A stretch of DNA of 64,000 bases, from the NCBI RefSeq assembly GCF_001025215.1, contig NZ_AP012330.1, positions 248,001-312,000 of the forward strand. The letters are read 5' to 3'. The DNA is from Bifidobacterium pseudocatenulatum DSM 20438 = JCM 1200 = LMG 10505. GTDB taxonomy: Bacteria; Actinomycetota; Actinomycetes; Actinomycetales; Bifidobacteriaceae. Positions within the stretch are counted from its first letter, which is position 1. Every line of letters starts with the position of its first letter. The notes under the pieces are model-generated. The model did no database searches and was not told the origin of the DNA. It saw only the letters and a list, made by a program, of their open reading frames with translations. The translations under genes and the position numbers were made by a program. Below, piece after piece: positions 8,848 to 17,310 of the stretch.

Positions 8848-9085
8848 TTTTCCCATTCGCTGGAAGGATTAGTGCAGCACGGGGGTAGCTGTCCGTCCTG
8901 ATTCTTCCAGTGACTGGAGGGTTTTGCCCGCTGAGATGCAGTTTGGTGGGATGATTCTTCCAGTGACTGGAGGTTTTTGGACGGTGGAGGGGCTTGTATC
9001 GGGAGGATTCTTCCACCGACTGGAAGTTTTTGCCCGCTGGGATGCGGTTTGGCGGGTGGATTGTTCCAGTGGCTGGGAATTTTGG
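8848..9085 (+). repeat. family A palindrome array 2 (five units, 53-bp spacing)
   Basis: Occupies the 423-base gap before murA. Palindromic cores are centred near 8858, 8912, 8965, 9018 and 9071, that is 54, 53, 53 and 53 bases apart. They have the same orientation and flanking words as array 1, including ATTCTTCCAGTGACTGGA. The last unit is degraded. The remaining 130 bases up to murA hold no recognised gene or clear hairpin. Confidence 0.85.
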
Positions 9086-9218
9086 TCGAAAGTCGAACGA
9101 AATTGGGAGACACTGCGCTGAACGCGGCATTTCACGAGCCCACTACATGCCTTATGGCAAACTGAGGGTTAGTGTGTTTCAAGCTTGAACCGTATAAGGG
9201 AAGCGAAAGAGGTTGAGC

Positions 9219-10544
9219 GTGTCTGACAACAACAACGACATTCTGCACGTCGAAGGTGGCAAGCCGCTGAACGGCACCATCAAGGTGCGTGGCGCGAAGA
9301 ACTTCGTGAGCAAGGCCATGGTGGCGGCGCTGCTCGCCCCGGGTACGTCCGTGTTGAAGAATGTTCCGGAGATTCGCGACGTGCATGTGGTCTCCGACTT
9401 GCTGCGTCTGCATGGCGTGGACGTTACGGTGGATGGCGATCACGGCGTGGTCACGATCGACGCCACGAATGTGCAGCTTGCCGATGTGGCCGACGTGGAT
9501 ACGCTGTCTGGTTCGTCGCGTATTCCGATTCTGTTCTCCGGCCCGCTGCTGCACCGTTTGGGTGAGGCGTTCATTCCGGCTCTCGGCGGATGCAATATTG
9601 GCGGTCGTCCGATTGATTTCCACCTGGAAACGTTGCGCAAGTTGGGTGCCAACGTCGATAAGGAACATAAGGACGGCATTCATATCACCGCTCCGAACGG
9701 TTTGCATGGCGCGAAGATTCACCTGCCGTACCCGTCGGTGGGCGCTACCGAGCAGACGTTGCTTGCCGCCGTGCTTGCTGAGGGCAAGACGGAGCTTTCC
9801 GGCGCTGCCACCGAACCTGAAATCATGGATTTGGTGTGCGTGCTGCAGAAGATGGGCGCGATCATTTCCGTGGATGTGGACCGTACGTTCCGCATCGAGG
9901 GTGTGAAGGAGCTGAAGGGCTATACGCACACTTCGCTGACCGACCGCATCGAGGCCGCTTCCTGGGCTTCCGCGGCATTGGCCACGCATGGCGACATTTT
10001 CGTCAAGGGTGCTACGCAGCCTGAAATGATGACGTTCCTGAACGTGTTCCGCAAGATTGGTGGTGAGTTCGACATTACCGATAACGGCATTCGTTTCTGG
10101 CATCCGGGCGGCGATTTGAAGCCGGTCGCGATCGAAACCGACGTGCATCCGGGCTTCATGACTGACTGGCAGCAGCCGTTGGTAGTGGCGTTGACGCAGG
10201 CGAAGGGCCTGTCGATCGTGCATGAAACGGTGTATGAGAATCGTTTCGGTTTCACGAAGCCACTGGTGCAGATGGGTGCCACGATTCAGCTGTATCGCGA
10301 ATGCCTCGGATCGCTGCCATGCCGTTTCCAGCAGCGCAATTACAAGCATTCCGCGGTTATTTTCGGACCGACCCCGCTGACCGGCCGCGATATTGACGTG
10401 CCGGATCTGCGTGGCGGCTTCAGCCATCTGATTGCCGCGTTGGCGGCAAAGGGCCCGTCCAATGTGCAGGGCATTTCGCTGATTGACCGCGGTTATGCCG
10501 ATTTCCGTGGCAAGCTCGAAGCTCTCGGCGCAGATTTCGACTGA
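9219..10544 (+). CDS. murA: UDP-N-acetylglucosamine 1-carboxyvinyltransferase
   Basis: First committed step of peptidoglycan synthesis: transfers enolpyruvyl from phosphoenolpyruvate to UDP-GlcNAc in the cytoplasm. The 441-residue protein shows the family start (GTIKVRGAKN), the active-site loop GGCNIGGRPID with Cys125 at the position of the catalytic and fosfomycin-target cysteine, and the late DLRGGFSHLIAALAA segment. Length is slightly above typical. The GTG at 9219 is chosen because AGAGG lies 6 bases upstream; a TTG at 9213 abuts that site directly and is unlikely. Murein and phospholipid genes follow: plsC, gpsA, ddl. Confidence 0.94.
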   Translation: MSDNNNDILHVEGGKPLNGTIKVRGAKNFVSKAMVAALLAPGTSVLKNVPEIRDVHVVSDLLRLHGVDVTVDGDHGVVTIDATNVQLADVADVDTLSGSSRIPILFSGPLLHRLGEAFIPALGGCNIGGRPIDFHLETLRKLGANVDKEHKDGIHITAPNGLHGAKIHLPYPSVGATEQTLLAAVLAEGKTELSGAATEPEIMDLVCVLQKMGAIISVDVDRTFRIEGVKELKGYTHTSLTDRIEAASWASAALATHGDIFVKGATQPEMMTFLNVFRKIGGEFDITDNGIRFWHPGGDLKPVAIETDVHPGFMTDWQQPLVVALTQAKGLSIVHETVYENRFGFTKPLVQMGATIQLYRECLGSLPCRFQQRNYKHSAVIFGPTPLTGRDIDVPDLRGGFSHLIAALAAKGPSNVQGISLIDRGYADFRGKLEALGADFD

Positions 10545-10590
10545 TTTGTTGCTTGATTTATCGCTGATATAGCTTGATTGGCTTGGTAAG

Positions 10591-10625
10591 GCCGGTGTTC
10601 ACAACAGTGGGCACCGGCTTTTTGC
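10591..10625 (+). terminator. terminator of murA
   Basis: GCCGGTG (10591-10597) pairs with CACCGGC (10612-10618) and runs into TTTTT, 47 bases after the murA stop. Confidence 0.8.
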
Positions 10626-10700
10626 TTACATATTGCCGTTGCTCGTTCTCAAAAACTTAGTAATTCAGTGTATAAATTATTGAACTTAATTTAGGGGGTT

Positions 10701-10838
10701 ATGGCGCATAATAGTGATGCAAAAAGTTTTATTGTTTTTGAAAATAATGTCGATTTTCGGCAGAGATTCTTTCGGAATGGCATTATGATTGTCGATATCG
10801 AATGGCGTTTGCAACGAGGTGAACAGCCGAAGATATAA
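10701..10838 (+). CDS. possible 45-residue small protein
   Basis: Within the 489-base gap between murA and plsC an ATG-started frame encodes MAHNSDAKSFIVFENNVDF and further to a TAA at 10836. It is preceded by TTAGGGGG two to three bases upstream and, about 30 bases earlier, by an extended -10-like TGTATAAAT. The composition is protein-like but AT-rich compared with neighbours. No family is recognised, and a 74-codon frame on the opposite strand overlaps it. The rest of the gap holds the murA terminator and otherwise nothing clear. Confidence 0.25.
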   Translation: MAHNSDAKSFIVFENNVDFRQRFFRNGIMIVDIEWRLQRGEQPKI

Positions 10839-11033
10839 GGGTTTCCCTCATCGTTATTGTGTTTACTGCATGTCCAGACGGATTCTAGGGATAGTCGCAA
10901 CATCTTCGTCGTCAATCGTCCTCCAGCCTATCCACCAGTTCCGCCTTTTTCGTATATTCCGTGTTTTTGTATTTCGTGTGTGCGTCGTGCATGAGCGCAA
11001 TCGTTCCAACCAAGCGGAATGGGTGGTGGCAGA

Positions 11034-11924
11034 ATGGAACGCATGGCATCCAAAGGAAAACCCTCGCCGCGTTCCGCGGTCAAACCGTTAAGCGACGAAC
11101 AAGTCGCAAAGCTCGCACAGCGTCACCATCTCGTTGACCCAACCCACGACTTTCCATGCGGGCCGCGCAAAGCCAATGAAGCCGAAATCGCGGCGCAGAA
11201 TCCGAAAGCGACCCATCGTCTGCTCACCGGATGCGACATCGTATTCCGCAACCGCACCAAACTCAAGGCGTGGGGCATCGAACACGTGCCGGAAACCGGT
11301 CCGTTCATCACCGCGGCCACGCACGTCACCATGTTTGACGTGTTCGTGCCCATGATCTCCATGTTCCATCAAGGCCGCCGTCCGCGCTACATGGCCAAAG
11401 CCGAAATGGCCTCGTGGCCGCTGATCGGCAAATGGTTCCAACTGGTAGGCATGCAGCCCGTGCAACGCCGTTCGGGCAAGGCGAAAGCCATCGAGGAAAC
11501 CTCCGTGGAAATCCTTACCTCCGGCCGACCCCTAACCGTATGGCCGGAAGGCACGGTAACGCGCGATCCGCAGAAATGGCCGATGAGCATGAAAAACGGC
11601 GTGGGCATGATCGCGCTTGAGGCTTCGCGCCGACTCGGCTACCAGATTCCGCTGTATTGCGCGGTAACGTGGGGCGCGGCAAGCATCAACCATTGGTGGC
11701 CGTGGCCGCGTAAAAACGTGGTCATGTGCTACGACGAGGCGCTTGATTATGCGGATCTGCTCGCCGATTGCGATTCCTGGGGTGAGGAAGTGCCGGAGGA
11801 TCTCGCCAACGAACTTACCCGACGCATCCGCGTGCGTATGACCGAAGTCATGGCCGAAATCCGCGGCGAACAAGCCCCCGATGGATATTGGGATTATCGT
11901 ACGATGAGCCGAGTGAAGGACTGA
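11034..11924 (+). CDS. plsC: 1-acyl-sn-glycerol-3-phosphate acyltransferase family protein
   Basis: Acylates lysophosphatidate (or a related acceptor) to make phospholipid precursors at the inner face of the membrane. The 296-residue protein has the acyltransferase block I HxxxxD as THVTMFD near residue 95, block III as WPEGTVTRD near residue 170, and a Pro-containing block IV (YQIPLYCAVTWG). The N-terminal 60 residues are basic. Three in-frame ATG codons (11019, 11034, 11043) compete; 11034 follows GGTGGTGG, but the choice is weak. gpsA lies downstream, so phosphatidate synthesis steps are clustered here. The exact acyl acceptor is not shown. Confidence 0.88.
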   Translation: MERMASKGKPSPRSAVKPLSDEQVAKLAQRHHLVDPTHDFPCGPRKANEAEIAAQNPKATHRLLTGCDIVFRNRTKLKAWGIEHVPETGPFITAATHVTMFDVFVPMISMFHQGRRPRYMAKAEMASWPLIGKWFQLVGMQPVQRRSGKAKAIEETSVEILTSGRPLTVWPEGTVTRDPQKWPMSMKNGVGMIALEASRRLGYQIPLYCAVTWGAASINHWWPWPRKNVVMCYDEALDYADLLADCDSWGEEVPEDLANELTRRIRVRMTEVMAEIRGEQAPDGYWDYRTMSRVKD

Positions 11925-12128
11925 ATCGAAGAAGGCCGAATCGAAAAAGACCGCACACGCGATTGCTGAAATGCGGTAATCGAAATACTGCCAGCCGATT
12001 GCGCATACGTATGGCGCGTATTGCGGCATATATCGCGGTGTGCGTAGCCGGCGGTAGCATAGGAAAAGCAATTTTTGAGCCAAGACTCCGGGTTATGAAT
12101 GATGCCCGGAGTAATGCAAGGAGCAAAT

Positions 12129-13127
12129 ATGACGAACGTGACGGTACTGGGCGCAGGAGCTTGGGGAACCGCTTTCGGTCAGGTGCTTGCCGATGCAGGC
12201 AACAATGTGACTATGTGGGCCATCGAACCGGAGATTGTGGAAGGCATTCGCGACCACCATCACAACGGTGTTCGCCTGCCCAGCGTGAAAGTGCTGCCAA
12301 GCAACATGACCGCCACCGGCGACCGTGCCGAAGCCGTAGCCAACGCCGACATTGTGATCGTGGCCATCGCCGCACAGTTCGCCCGCGTCGCGCTCGTCGA
12401 ATTCAAGGACCTGATTCCCGAAACCGCACTCGTCGCCTCGCTGATGAAAGGCATCGAACGCACCACCGGCAAGCGCATGGATGAAGTCGTTATGGAAACG
12501 CTTGACCTGCCGGCCGACCGCTTCGCCGCGATTTCCGGACCGAACCTGAGCAAGCAGATCGCTGACCGCGAGCCGGCCGCAACCGTGGTCGCCTGCGAAA
12601 ATCTCGACAATGCGCGCAAGATCGCAGCCGCTTGCACCACCGACTATTTCCGTGCGTTCGTAACCCGCGACGTGATCGGCTTGGAAATGTGTGGATCGCT
12701 GAAGAATGTGGTCGCGCTGGCCGTGGGCATGGCCCGCGGCGCCGGCTACGGCGAAAATACCGCCGCCATGATCGAAACCCGTGGCCTGGCCGAACTGACC
12801 GCCCTGGGCGAGGCGGCAGGCGCCGATCCGAAGACGTTCGCCGGTTTGGCTGGCGTGGGCGACCTGATCGCCACCTGCGGATCCCCGTTGAGCCGCAACT
12901 ACACGTTCGGATCCAACTTGGGCAAGGGATTGAGCGTTGAGGAAGCCACCAAGGTGAGCAACGGCGTGGCCGAAGGCGTGCCGACCACCGATGCGGTGGT
13001 GGCGCTCGGCAAGCAGTACGGCGTGCCCACGCCGCTCGCCACGGCCATGAGCCACGTGCTTTCCGATGGCATCTCCTGCGCGCAGATGCTGTCCGAACTT
13101 TTCGGCGAAGGCATCAGCGAAGAATAA
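12129..13127 (+). CDS. gpsA: glycerol-3-phosphate dehydrogenase [NAD(P)+]
   Basis: Reduces dihydroxyacetone phosphate to sn-glycerol 3-phosphate for phospholipid synthesis. The 332-residue protein starts with the nucleotide-binding loop VLGAGAWGTAFG, has the substrate-binding segment SGPNLSKQIA near residue 137 and the catalytic region CGSLKNVVALAVGMARG followed by GYGENTAAMIETRGL. The ATG at 12129 has a good AAGGAG five bases upstream; the open frame extends to 12099 without support. It lies about 200 bases after plsC and ends in a strong terminator. Confidence 0.96.
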   Translation: MTNVTVLGAGAWGTAFGQVLADAGNNVTMWAIEPEIVEGIRDHHHNGVRLPSVKVLPSNMTATGDRAEAVANADIVIVAIAAQFARVALVEFKDLIPETALVASLMKGIERTTGKRMDEVVMETLDLPADRFAAISGPNLSKQIADREPAATVVACENLDNARKIAAACTTDYFRAFVTRDVIGLEMCGSLKNVVALAVGMARGAGYGENTAAMIETRGLAELTALGEAAGADPKTFAGLAGVGDLIATCGSPLSRNYTFGSNLGKGLSVEEATKVSNGVAEGVPTTDAVVALGKQYGVPTPLATAMSHVLSDGISCAQMLSELFGEGISEE

Positions 13128-13154
13128 GCTTTCCGCAACATCGCGATTGCAGAT

Positions 13155-13190
13155 AAGACCGCACTTTCAGGTGCGGTCTTTTTATTTTTC
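13155..13190 (+). terminator. terminator of gpsA
   Basis: AAGACCGCAC (13155-13164) pairs with GTGCGGTCTT (13171-13180) around a 6-base loop and is followed by TTTATTTTT. Confidence 0.9.
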
Positions 13191-13599
13191 GAGGCATGCG
13201 ATTGCGTAAAACGTCAATCGGAATGTGTCAATCGTCAATCGCCATATATTTCGGCAATAATAGTAAATCTGTATAAAAATAGTCTAATCGTGATTAGACA
13301 AAGCGATTAAGCTCGGTTTTTTCAGGTTGCAATCGCATCATTCCAACGTTTGATTCCGTATTCTATGATTCATGAAAATAGGACATGAGTGACGGGCGTG
13401 TGTAATTATGGTTCGTCGTGTGTGGGCTGTGGGGTGCGGTTTGTATACTGAACTGCGATATTGCGAATGCGTGGTATCGCGGGCGAACAGAAGTGCGAAC
13501 CGGCGCGATATTGCGAAGACAGACAGTACAGACAGTATTGGCAGACGGTATTGGGCGCGCGTGCGTTCAACGGACCAACTGATGGAGCATAAGACAAAG
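13191..13599. promoter_or_regulatory. AT-rich upstream region of ddl with an 18-bp palindrome
   Basis: This stretch lies between the gpsA terminator and ddl. It contains a perfect palindrome GTCTAATCGTGATTAGAC (13282-13299), just after an AT-rich segment, and several copies of the GCGATTG/CAATCGC word. The open frame leading into ddl from 13408 has no ribosome site and unusual composition, and is treated as leader. A TATACT at about 13445 could be a -10 box, but no good -35 stands 16-18 bases before it. Confidence 0.4.
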
Positions 13600-14736
13600 A
13601 TGGCAAAACAGCGCATTGTGGTGATGTATGGCGGCAAAGCCGACGAGCATTCGATTTCCTGCATCTCTGCGGCGGGCGTGCTGCGCGCGTTGGATACTGA
13701 CAAGTTCGAAGCCATTGAGGTGGGAATCACCAAGAACGGCGAGTGGATCGTAGGCGGCGAGGATCCACGCAAGTGGAACATGAGCGAAGGCCTGCCGATG
13801 GTGGAGAAGACGGATTCCTCCAAAGATGTGGTGCTGGATGTGGCACTCGGCCAGGATGGTTTCTTCGCTCGTGAAGATGACGGCACGCTGACTTCGCTTG
13901 GCCACGTGGACGCCGTGCTTCCGGTATTGCATGGTCCGTACGGTGAGGATGGCACGATTCAGGGCCTGTTCGAAATGATGAACGTGCCGTACGTTGGCTG
14001 CGGTGTGCTCGCTTCCGCCGCTTGCATGGACAAGCATTATACGAAGGTATTGCTGGCTGCGGCCGGTATTCCCGTGGCTCCAGGCATCACGTTGGATGTG
14101 CGCGATTATGATGCCGCTTCCGAATTCGCCGCCGAGGCGGACGAGATGCTTGCCGCGGTGCAGCAGGCCGGATTGCAGTACCCGCTGTTCGTGAAGCCGT
14201 CCCGCGCCGGTTCCAGCTTCGGCGTGACCAAGGTCGAACATGAGGGCGATGCGGCCGAGCTTGCCGCCGCAGTGTTCGAAGCGTCCCACCATGATTGGCG
14301 TGTGCTCGTGGAACAGGGCATCGACGCGCGCGAAATCGAATGCGCCGTGCTCTGCCCGAAGGCCGGCGAGGCTCCGCAGGCCAGCTGGCCGGGCGAAATC
14401 GTGCTTGACAAGCGTGCCGAGGGCGACGACCAGTTCTATGATTTCGACAGCAAGTACGTGAACTCCGACGCAAGCCATGTGGAAGTGCCCGCAAGCCTGC
14501 CGGAAGAAACTCTGAACCGCGTGCGCGAAACCGCCAAAAAAGCGTTCATCGCAGTCGACGGCGCCGGCCTGAGTCGTGTCGACACCTTCGTGACGGCCGA
14601 CGGCGAAGTGATGGTCAACGAAATCAACACCATGCCGGGCTTCACCCCGATTTCCATGTATCCCAAGGCATGGGAGGCAACCGGCGTGAGCTACACCGAT
14701 CTGATCACCACGCTGATCGAGGGCGTGCTGCGCTGA
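13600..14736 (+). CDS. ddl: D-alanine--D-alanine ligase
   Basis: ATP-grasp enzyme making D-Ala-D-Ala for the peptidoglycan stem peptide. The 378-residue protein begins RIVVMYGGKADEHSISC, the N-terminal signature, followed by HGPYGEDGTIQG, the ATP-grasp loop PSRAGSSFGV, and the C-terminal VNEINTMPGFTPISMYPK with metal- and substrate-binding residues. The ATG at 13600 gives the expected start; GGAG lies 12 bases before it, rather far. An upstream ATG at 13582 in the same frame lacks a site. murA lies four genes upstream, so cell-wall steps cluster here. Confidence 0.95.
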   Translation: MAKQRIVVMYGGKADEHSISCISAAGVLRALDTDKFEAIEVGITKNGEWIVGGEDPRKWNMSEGLPMVEKTDSSKDVVLDVALGQDGFFAREDDGTLTSLGHVDAVLPVLHGPYGEDGTIQGLFEMMNVPYVGCGVLASAACMDKHYTKVLLAAAGIPVAPGITLDVRDYDAASEFAAEADEMLAAVQQAGLQYPLFVKPSRAGSSFGVTKVEHEGDAAELAAAVFEASHHDWRVLVEQGIDAREIECAVLCPKAGEAPQASWPGEIVLDKRAEGDDQFYDFDSKYVNSDASHVEVPASLPEETLNRVRETAKKAFIAVDGAGLSRVDTFVTADGEVMVNEINTMPGFTPISMYPKAWEATGVSYTDLITTLIEGVLR

Positions 14737-14783
14737 TTTCGATTGGGTGGTTGCTCGCTTTAGTCTGATTCGATTTGCATGAG

Positions 14784-14835
14784 ACTGGCATCAATGCTGA
14801 CACTGCGTTGGTGCCAGTTGACATATTTCACCAAT
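14784..14835 (+). terminator. hairpin after ddl, probable terminator
   Basis: A 14-bp stem with two G-U pairs (14784-14797 with 14805-14818) and a 7-base loop lies about 50 bases after the ddl stop. Only a broken T-rich tail follows (TGACATATTTC), so termination may be incomplete. Confidence 0.5.
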
Positions 14836-14840
14836 TTACC

Positions 14841-14885
14841 TGCAGTTTGGGAAAATTTAGTTTTTCCGATTCAAAATAAACTGCA
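14841..14885 (+). promoter_or_regulatory. nested inverted repeat before the ABC importer
   Basis: TGCAGTTT (14841-14848) pairs with AAACTGCA (14878-14885). Inside it GGAAAA (14850-14855) pairs with TTTTCC (14862-14867). The structure lies about 90 bases before the substrate-binding protein gene in AT-rich DNA, a likely place for an operator or leader element. Confidence 0.4.
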
Positions 14886-14975
14886 TATTTACTGTAAGGT
14901 CAGTATCGCGTTGATTTGAGGGCTTATCTTCTTTCTTGTTGTTATGAACAAGGCATAAGAAAGATATTGATTTCC

Positions 14976-16139
14976 ATGATTTCTCTGCGCAAACTGGCTG
15001 CCGGCTCCCTTGCTGCCGTTCTGGCTTTCTCCATGGCCGCCTGCGGATCGGACAGCACGGATTCCTCAGCTGATTCCACTTCCGGCAAGGCCGTAAAGGT
15101 TGATGAAAAGTCCGCAAAGGCTACTTCCTTGGCTGATTTCGGTACGATGGACGATTTGGTTGCCGCCGCCGAAAAGGAAGGCCAGCTTAACGTCATCGCA
15201 CTTCCTCACAACTGGTCCAACTATGGTGAGGTCATCAACGGCTTCAAGAAGAAGTATCCGAACATTAAGATCAACGAGCTGAACCCGAACGCCTCCTCCA
15301 AGGAAGAAGTGGACGCAGCCAAGACTAACAAGGGCACCGACGCTGCCCCCGACGTGTTCGACCTCGGCTTGGCCGTGGCTTCCACCAGCACCGACAACTT
15401 CGCCTCCTACAAGGTGCAGGCCTGGGATAAGATTCCGGATTCCGTGAAGAATGCTGACGGCAAGTATTACGCCGACTACACCGGCATCATGTCGATCGGT
15501 TGGAACGCCGACAAGTACGGCGACATCAACAGCCTTGACGATCTGATGGATCCGAAGTTCGCCGGCACCGTGGCGCTGAACGGCAAGCCTGCCGAAGCCG
15601 GCGCCGCATTCAACGGTTACCTCATGATCAACCAGCTCGCAGGTGGTGACATCAACGACTTGCAGCCGGGCCTCGACTACTTCAAGAAGCTCAAGGATGC
15701 TGGCAACCTCACCACCGTTGACGTGACCGACGGAACCATCGATTCCGGCCAGACCGGCGTGGTGATGGACTGGAGCTACAACCAGGCCTCCTATCAGAAG
15801 AGCCTCAAGGAGAAGGGCGTGAACTGGAAGTTCAAGACCTTCAAGAACGCCCAGGTGGTCAGCTACTACAACCAGGCCATCAACGTGGACGCTCCGCACC
15901 CGGCCGCAGCACGCCTGTGGGAGGAATACTTGTACACCGCCGATGCTCAGAACGAATGGTTCAAGGGCGGCGCCAATCCGGTGCTCCTCGACTCCATGAA
16001 GGAGGACGGCACGGTTGACCAGGACACCCTGAAGACCGCCATCACCATCGAGGGCGATCCGGTGACCTATACAAACGATGATTCCACTCGCATCACCGAA
16101 TGGCTCCAGAACAACTGGGACAAGACCATCGGCAACTGA
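14976..16139 (+). CDS. ABC transporter substrate-binding lipoprotein (iron/polyamine type)
   Basis: Extracytoplasmic solute receptor of 387 residues. The N-terminus has a basic start (MISLRKL), a hydrophobic core and a lipobox ending SMAAC, so the protein should be lipid-anchored on the outer membrane face, followed by a Ser/Asp/Thr linker. The mature part resembles periplasmic-binding family II proteins of the AfuA/PotD kind, with the GYLMINQLAGG and VVMDWSYNQA segments. It heads a four-gene importer with two permeases and an ATPase. The substrate (ferric iron, polyamine, phosphonate or other) cannot be deduced. The start at 14976 lacks a strong ribosome site, but longer starts would spoil the signal peptide. 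Confidence 0.88.
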   Translation: MISLRKLAAGSLAAVLAFSMAACGSDSTDSSADSTSGKAVKVDEKSAKATSLADFGTMDDLVAAAEKEGQLNVIALPHNWSNYGEVINGFKKKYPNIKINELNPNASSKEEVDAAKTNKGTDAAPDVFDLGLAVASTSTDNFASYKVQAWDKIPDSVKNADGKYYADYTGIMSIGWNADKYGDINSLDDLMDPKFAGTVALNGKPAEAGAAFNGYLMINQLAGGDINDLQPGLDYFKKLKDAGNLTTVDVTDGTIDSGQTGVVMDWSYNQASYQKSLKEKGVNWKFKTFKNAQVVSYYNQAINVDAPHPAAARLWEEYLYTADAQNEWFKGGANPVLLDSMKEDGTVDQDTLKTAITIEGDPVTYTNDDSTRITEWLQNNWDKTIGN

Positions 16140-16199
16140 TTGGCAACCGCTCGCAAGCAACGCAAACGAGCTGGATCGCAATCGAAAATAATGCAATCT

Positions 16200-16272
16200 A
16201 AGGCCGGTAGACCGGCGGACACGACGGGCTGAAGCAAGTTCCCCGACGTCTTCTGCCGTAACAACCGGCCTT
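16200..16272 (+). promoter_or_regulatory. inverted repeat between binding-protein and permease genes
   Basis: The 217-base gap after the binding-protein gene contains AAGGCCGGT (16200-16208) and ACCGGCCTT (16264-16272), able to form a stem with a large, partly structured loop and no T tract. Such elements often make the receptor gene more expressed than its permeases; that role is inferred only from position. Confidence 0.3.
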
Positions 16273-16356
16273 GAAGCATGTCTCCCGCAATAGCGGAATC
16301 CCACAATCCTATGCAATCTCACCGCATATCAATCGTATGAAAGCACGCATGCAACC

Positions 16357-17310
16357 ATGACTGCAGCAATCACCCCCAAAGCGGGAGTCATCGGCGGGCG
16401 TAACGCACGCGAAGCCCGCGGAACTCGAGGAAACGGCCCCTCCGCAACCTCCGATTTCGCCACGCATCGCCGCGAAATCGGTACATTCGTCGTGACCATC
16501 CCGTTCTTCGCCTACACCGCCTGCTTCCTGCTTGCGCCTACCGTTATCGTGATTGTCGGCGCATTCCGGAACGTCGACGGCGGATTTACCCTCAACAACT
16601 TCAGCAAACTCTTCGAAGCGAACACCATCGCCGCGTTCGCCACCTCCATTCTCGTTTCCGTGATCTCCGCACTCATTGGCGCGGTCGTGGGTGCGGTTGC
16701 CTCGTATGCGCTGGTGATTGGCAGCAAACCGAACGGACTGCTGCGCCGCATGGTCAGTGCCATTTCGTCGGTGCTCGCACAGTTCGGCGGCGTGATGCTC
16801 GCTTTCGCCTTCATCGCCACCATCGGTATCAACGGCGTCGGCACCATGCTGATCCGTCAGCTGACCGGACTGACCGTCAATCCGAACTGGTTGAGCTCCC
16901 TGCCTGGCCTAATCACGGTCTACTGCTACTTCCAGATTCCGTTGATGATTATCATCTTCCTGCCTGCGGTCGATTCGATTCGTCCGCAGTGGCGTGAGGC
17001 TTGCGAATCGCTCGGCGGTAACACATTCCAGTATTGGACGCGCGTTGCGGGGCCGATACTGGTTCCGCGTTTCATTTCCGCATTGCTGTTGCTGTTCGCC
17101 AGCGCGTTCTCCGCATATGCGACGGCCGCCGCATTGTTCTCACAGCGTTCGATTCTGGTGCCGCTTATGATTCAGGGCGCCATGCGCAACGAAATGGATC
17201 CGAATCAGCAGGGATTCGCGCAAGTGCTCGCCTTCGCGATGATCATCGTGGTTGCTCTGGTGATGATGCTGAGCCACGCTGTGGAAAAGAAGGCCGGACA
17301 ATGGCAGTGA
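16357..17310 (+). CDS. ABC transporter permease 1
   Basis: Inner-membrane subunit of 317 residues for the importer. After a 45-residue cytoplasmic, Arg-rich N-terminus come about six hydrophobic helices, starting FVVTIPFFAYTACFLL. The cytoplasmic EAA loop that docks on the ATPase reads EACESLGGNTFQYWTRVAGP near residue 214. It overlaps the next permease gene by 10 bases, showing translational coupling. It belongs to the PotB/ThiP/FbpB-like half-permeases. Confidence 0.9.
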   Translation: MTAAITPKAGVIGGRNAREARGTRGNGPSATSDFATHRREIGTFVVTIPFFAYTACFLLAPTVIVIVGAFRNVDGGFTLNNFSKLFEANTIAAFATSILVSVISALIGAVVGAVASYALVIGSKPNGLLRRMVSAISSVLAQFGGVMLAFAFIATIGINGVGTMLIRQLTGLTVNPNWLSSLPGLITVYCYFQIPLMIIIFLPAVDSIRPQWREACESLGGNTFQYWTRVAGPILVPRFISALLLLFASAFSAYATAAALFSQRSILVPLMIQGAMRNEMDPNQQGFAQVLAFAMIIVVALVMMLSHAVEKKAGQWQ

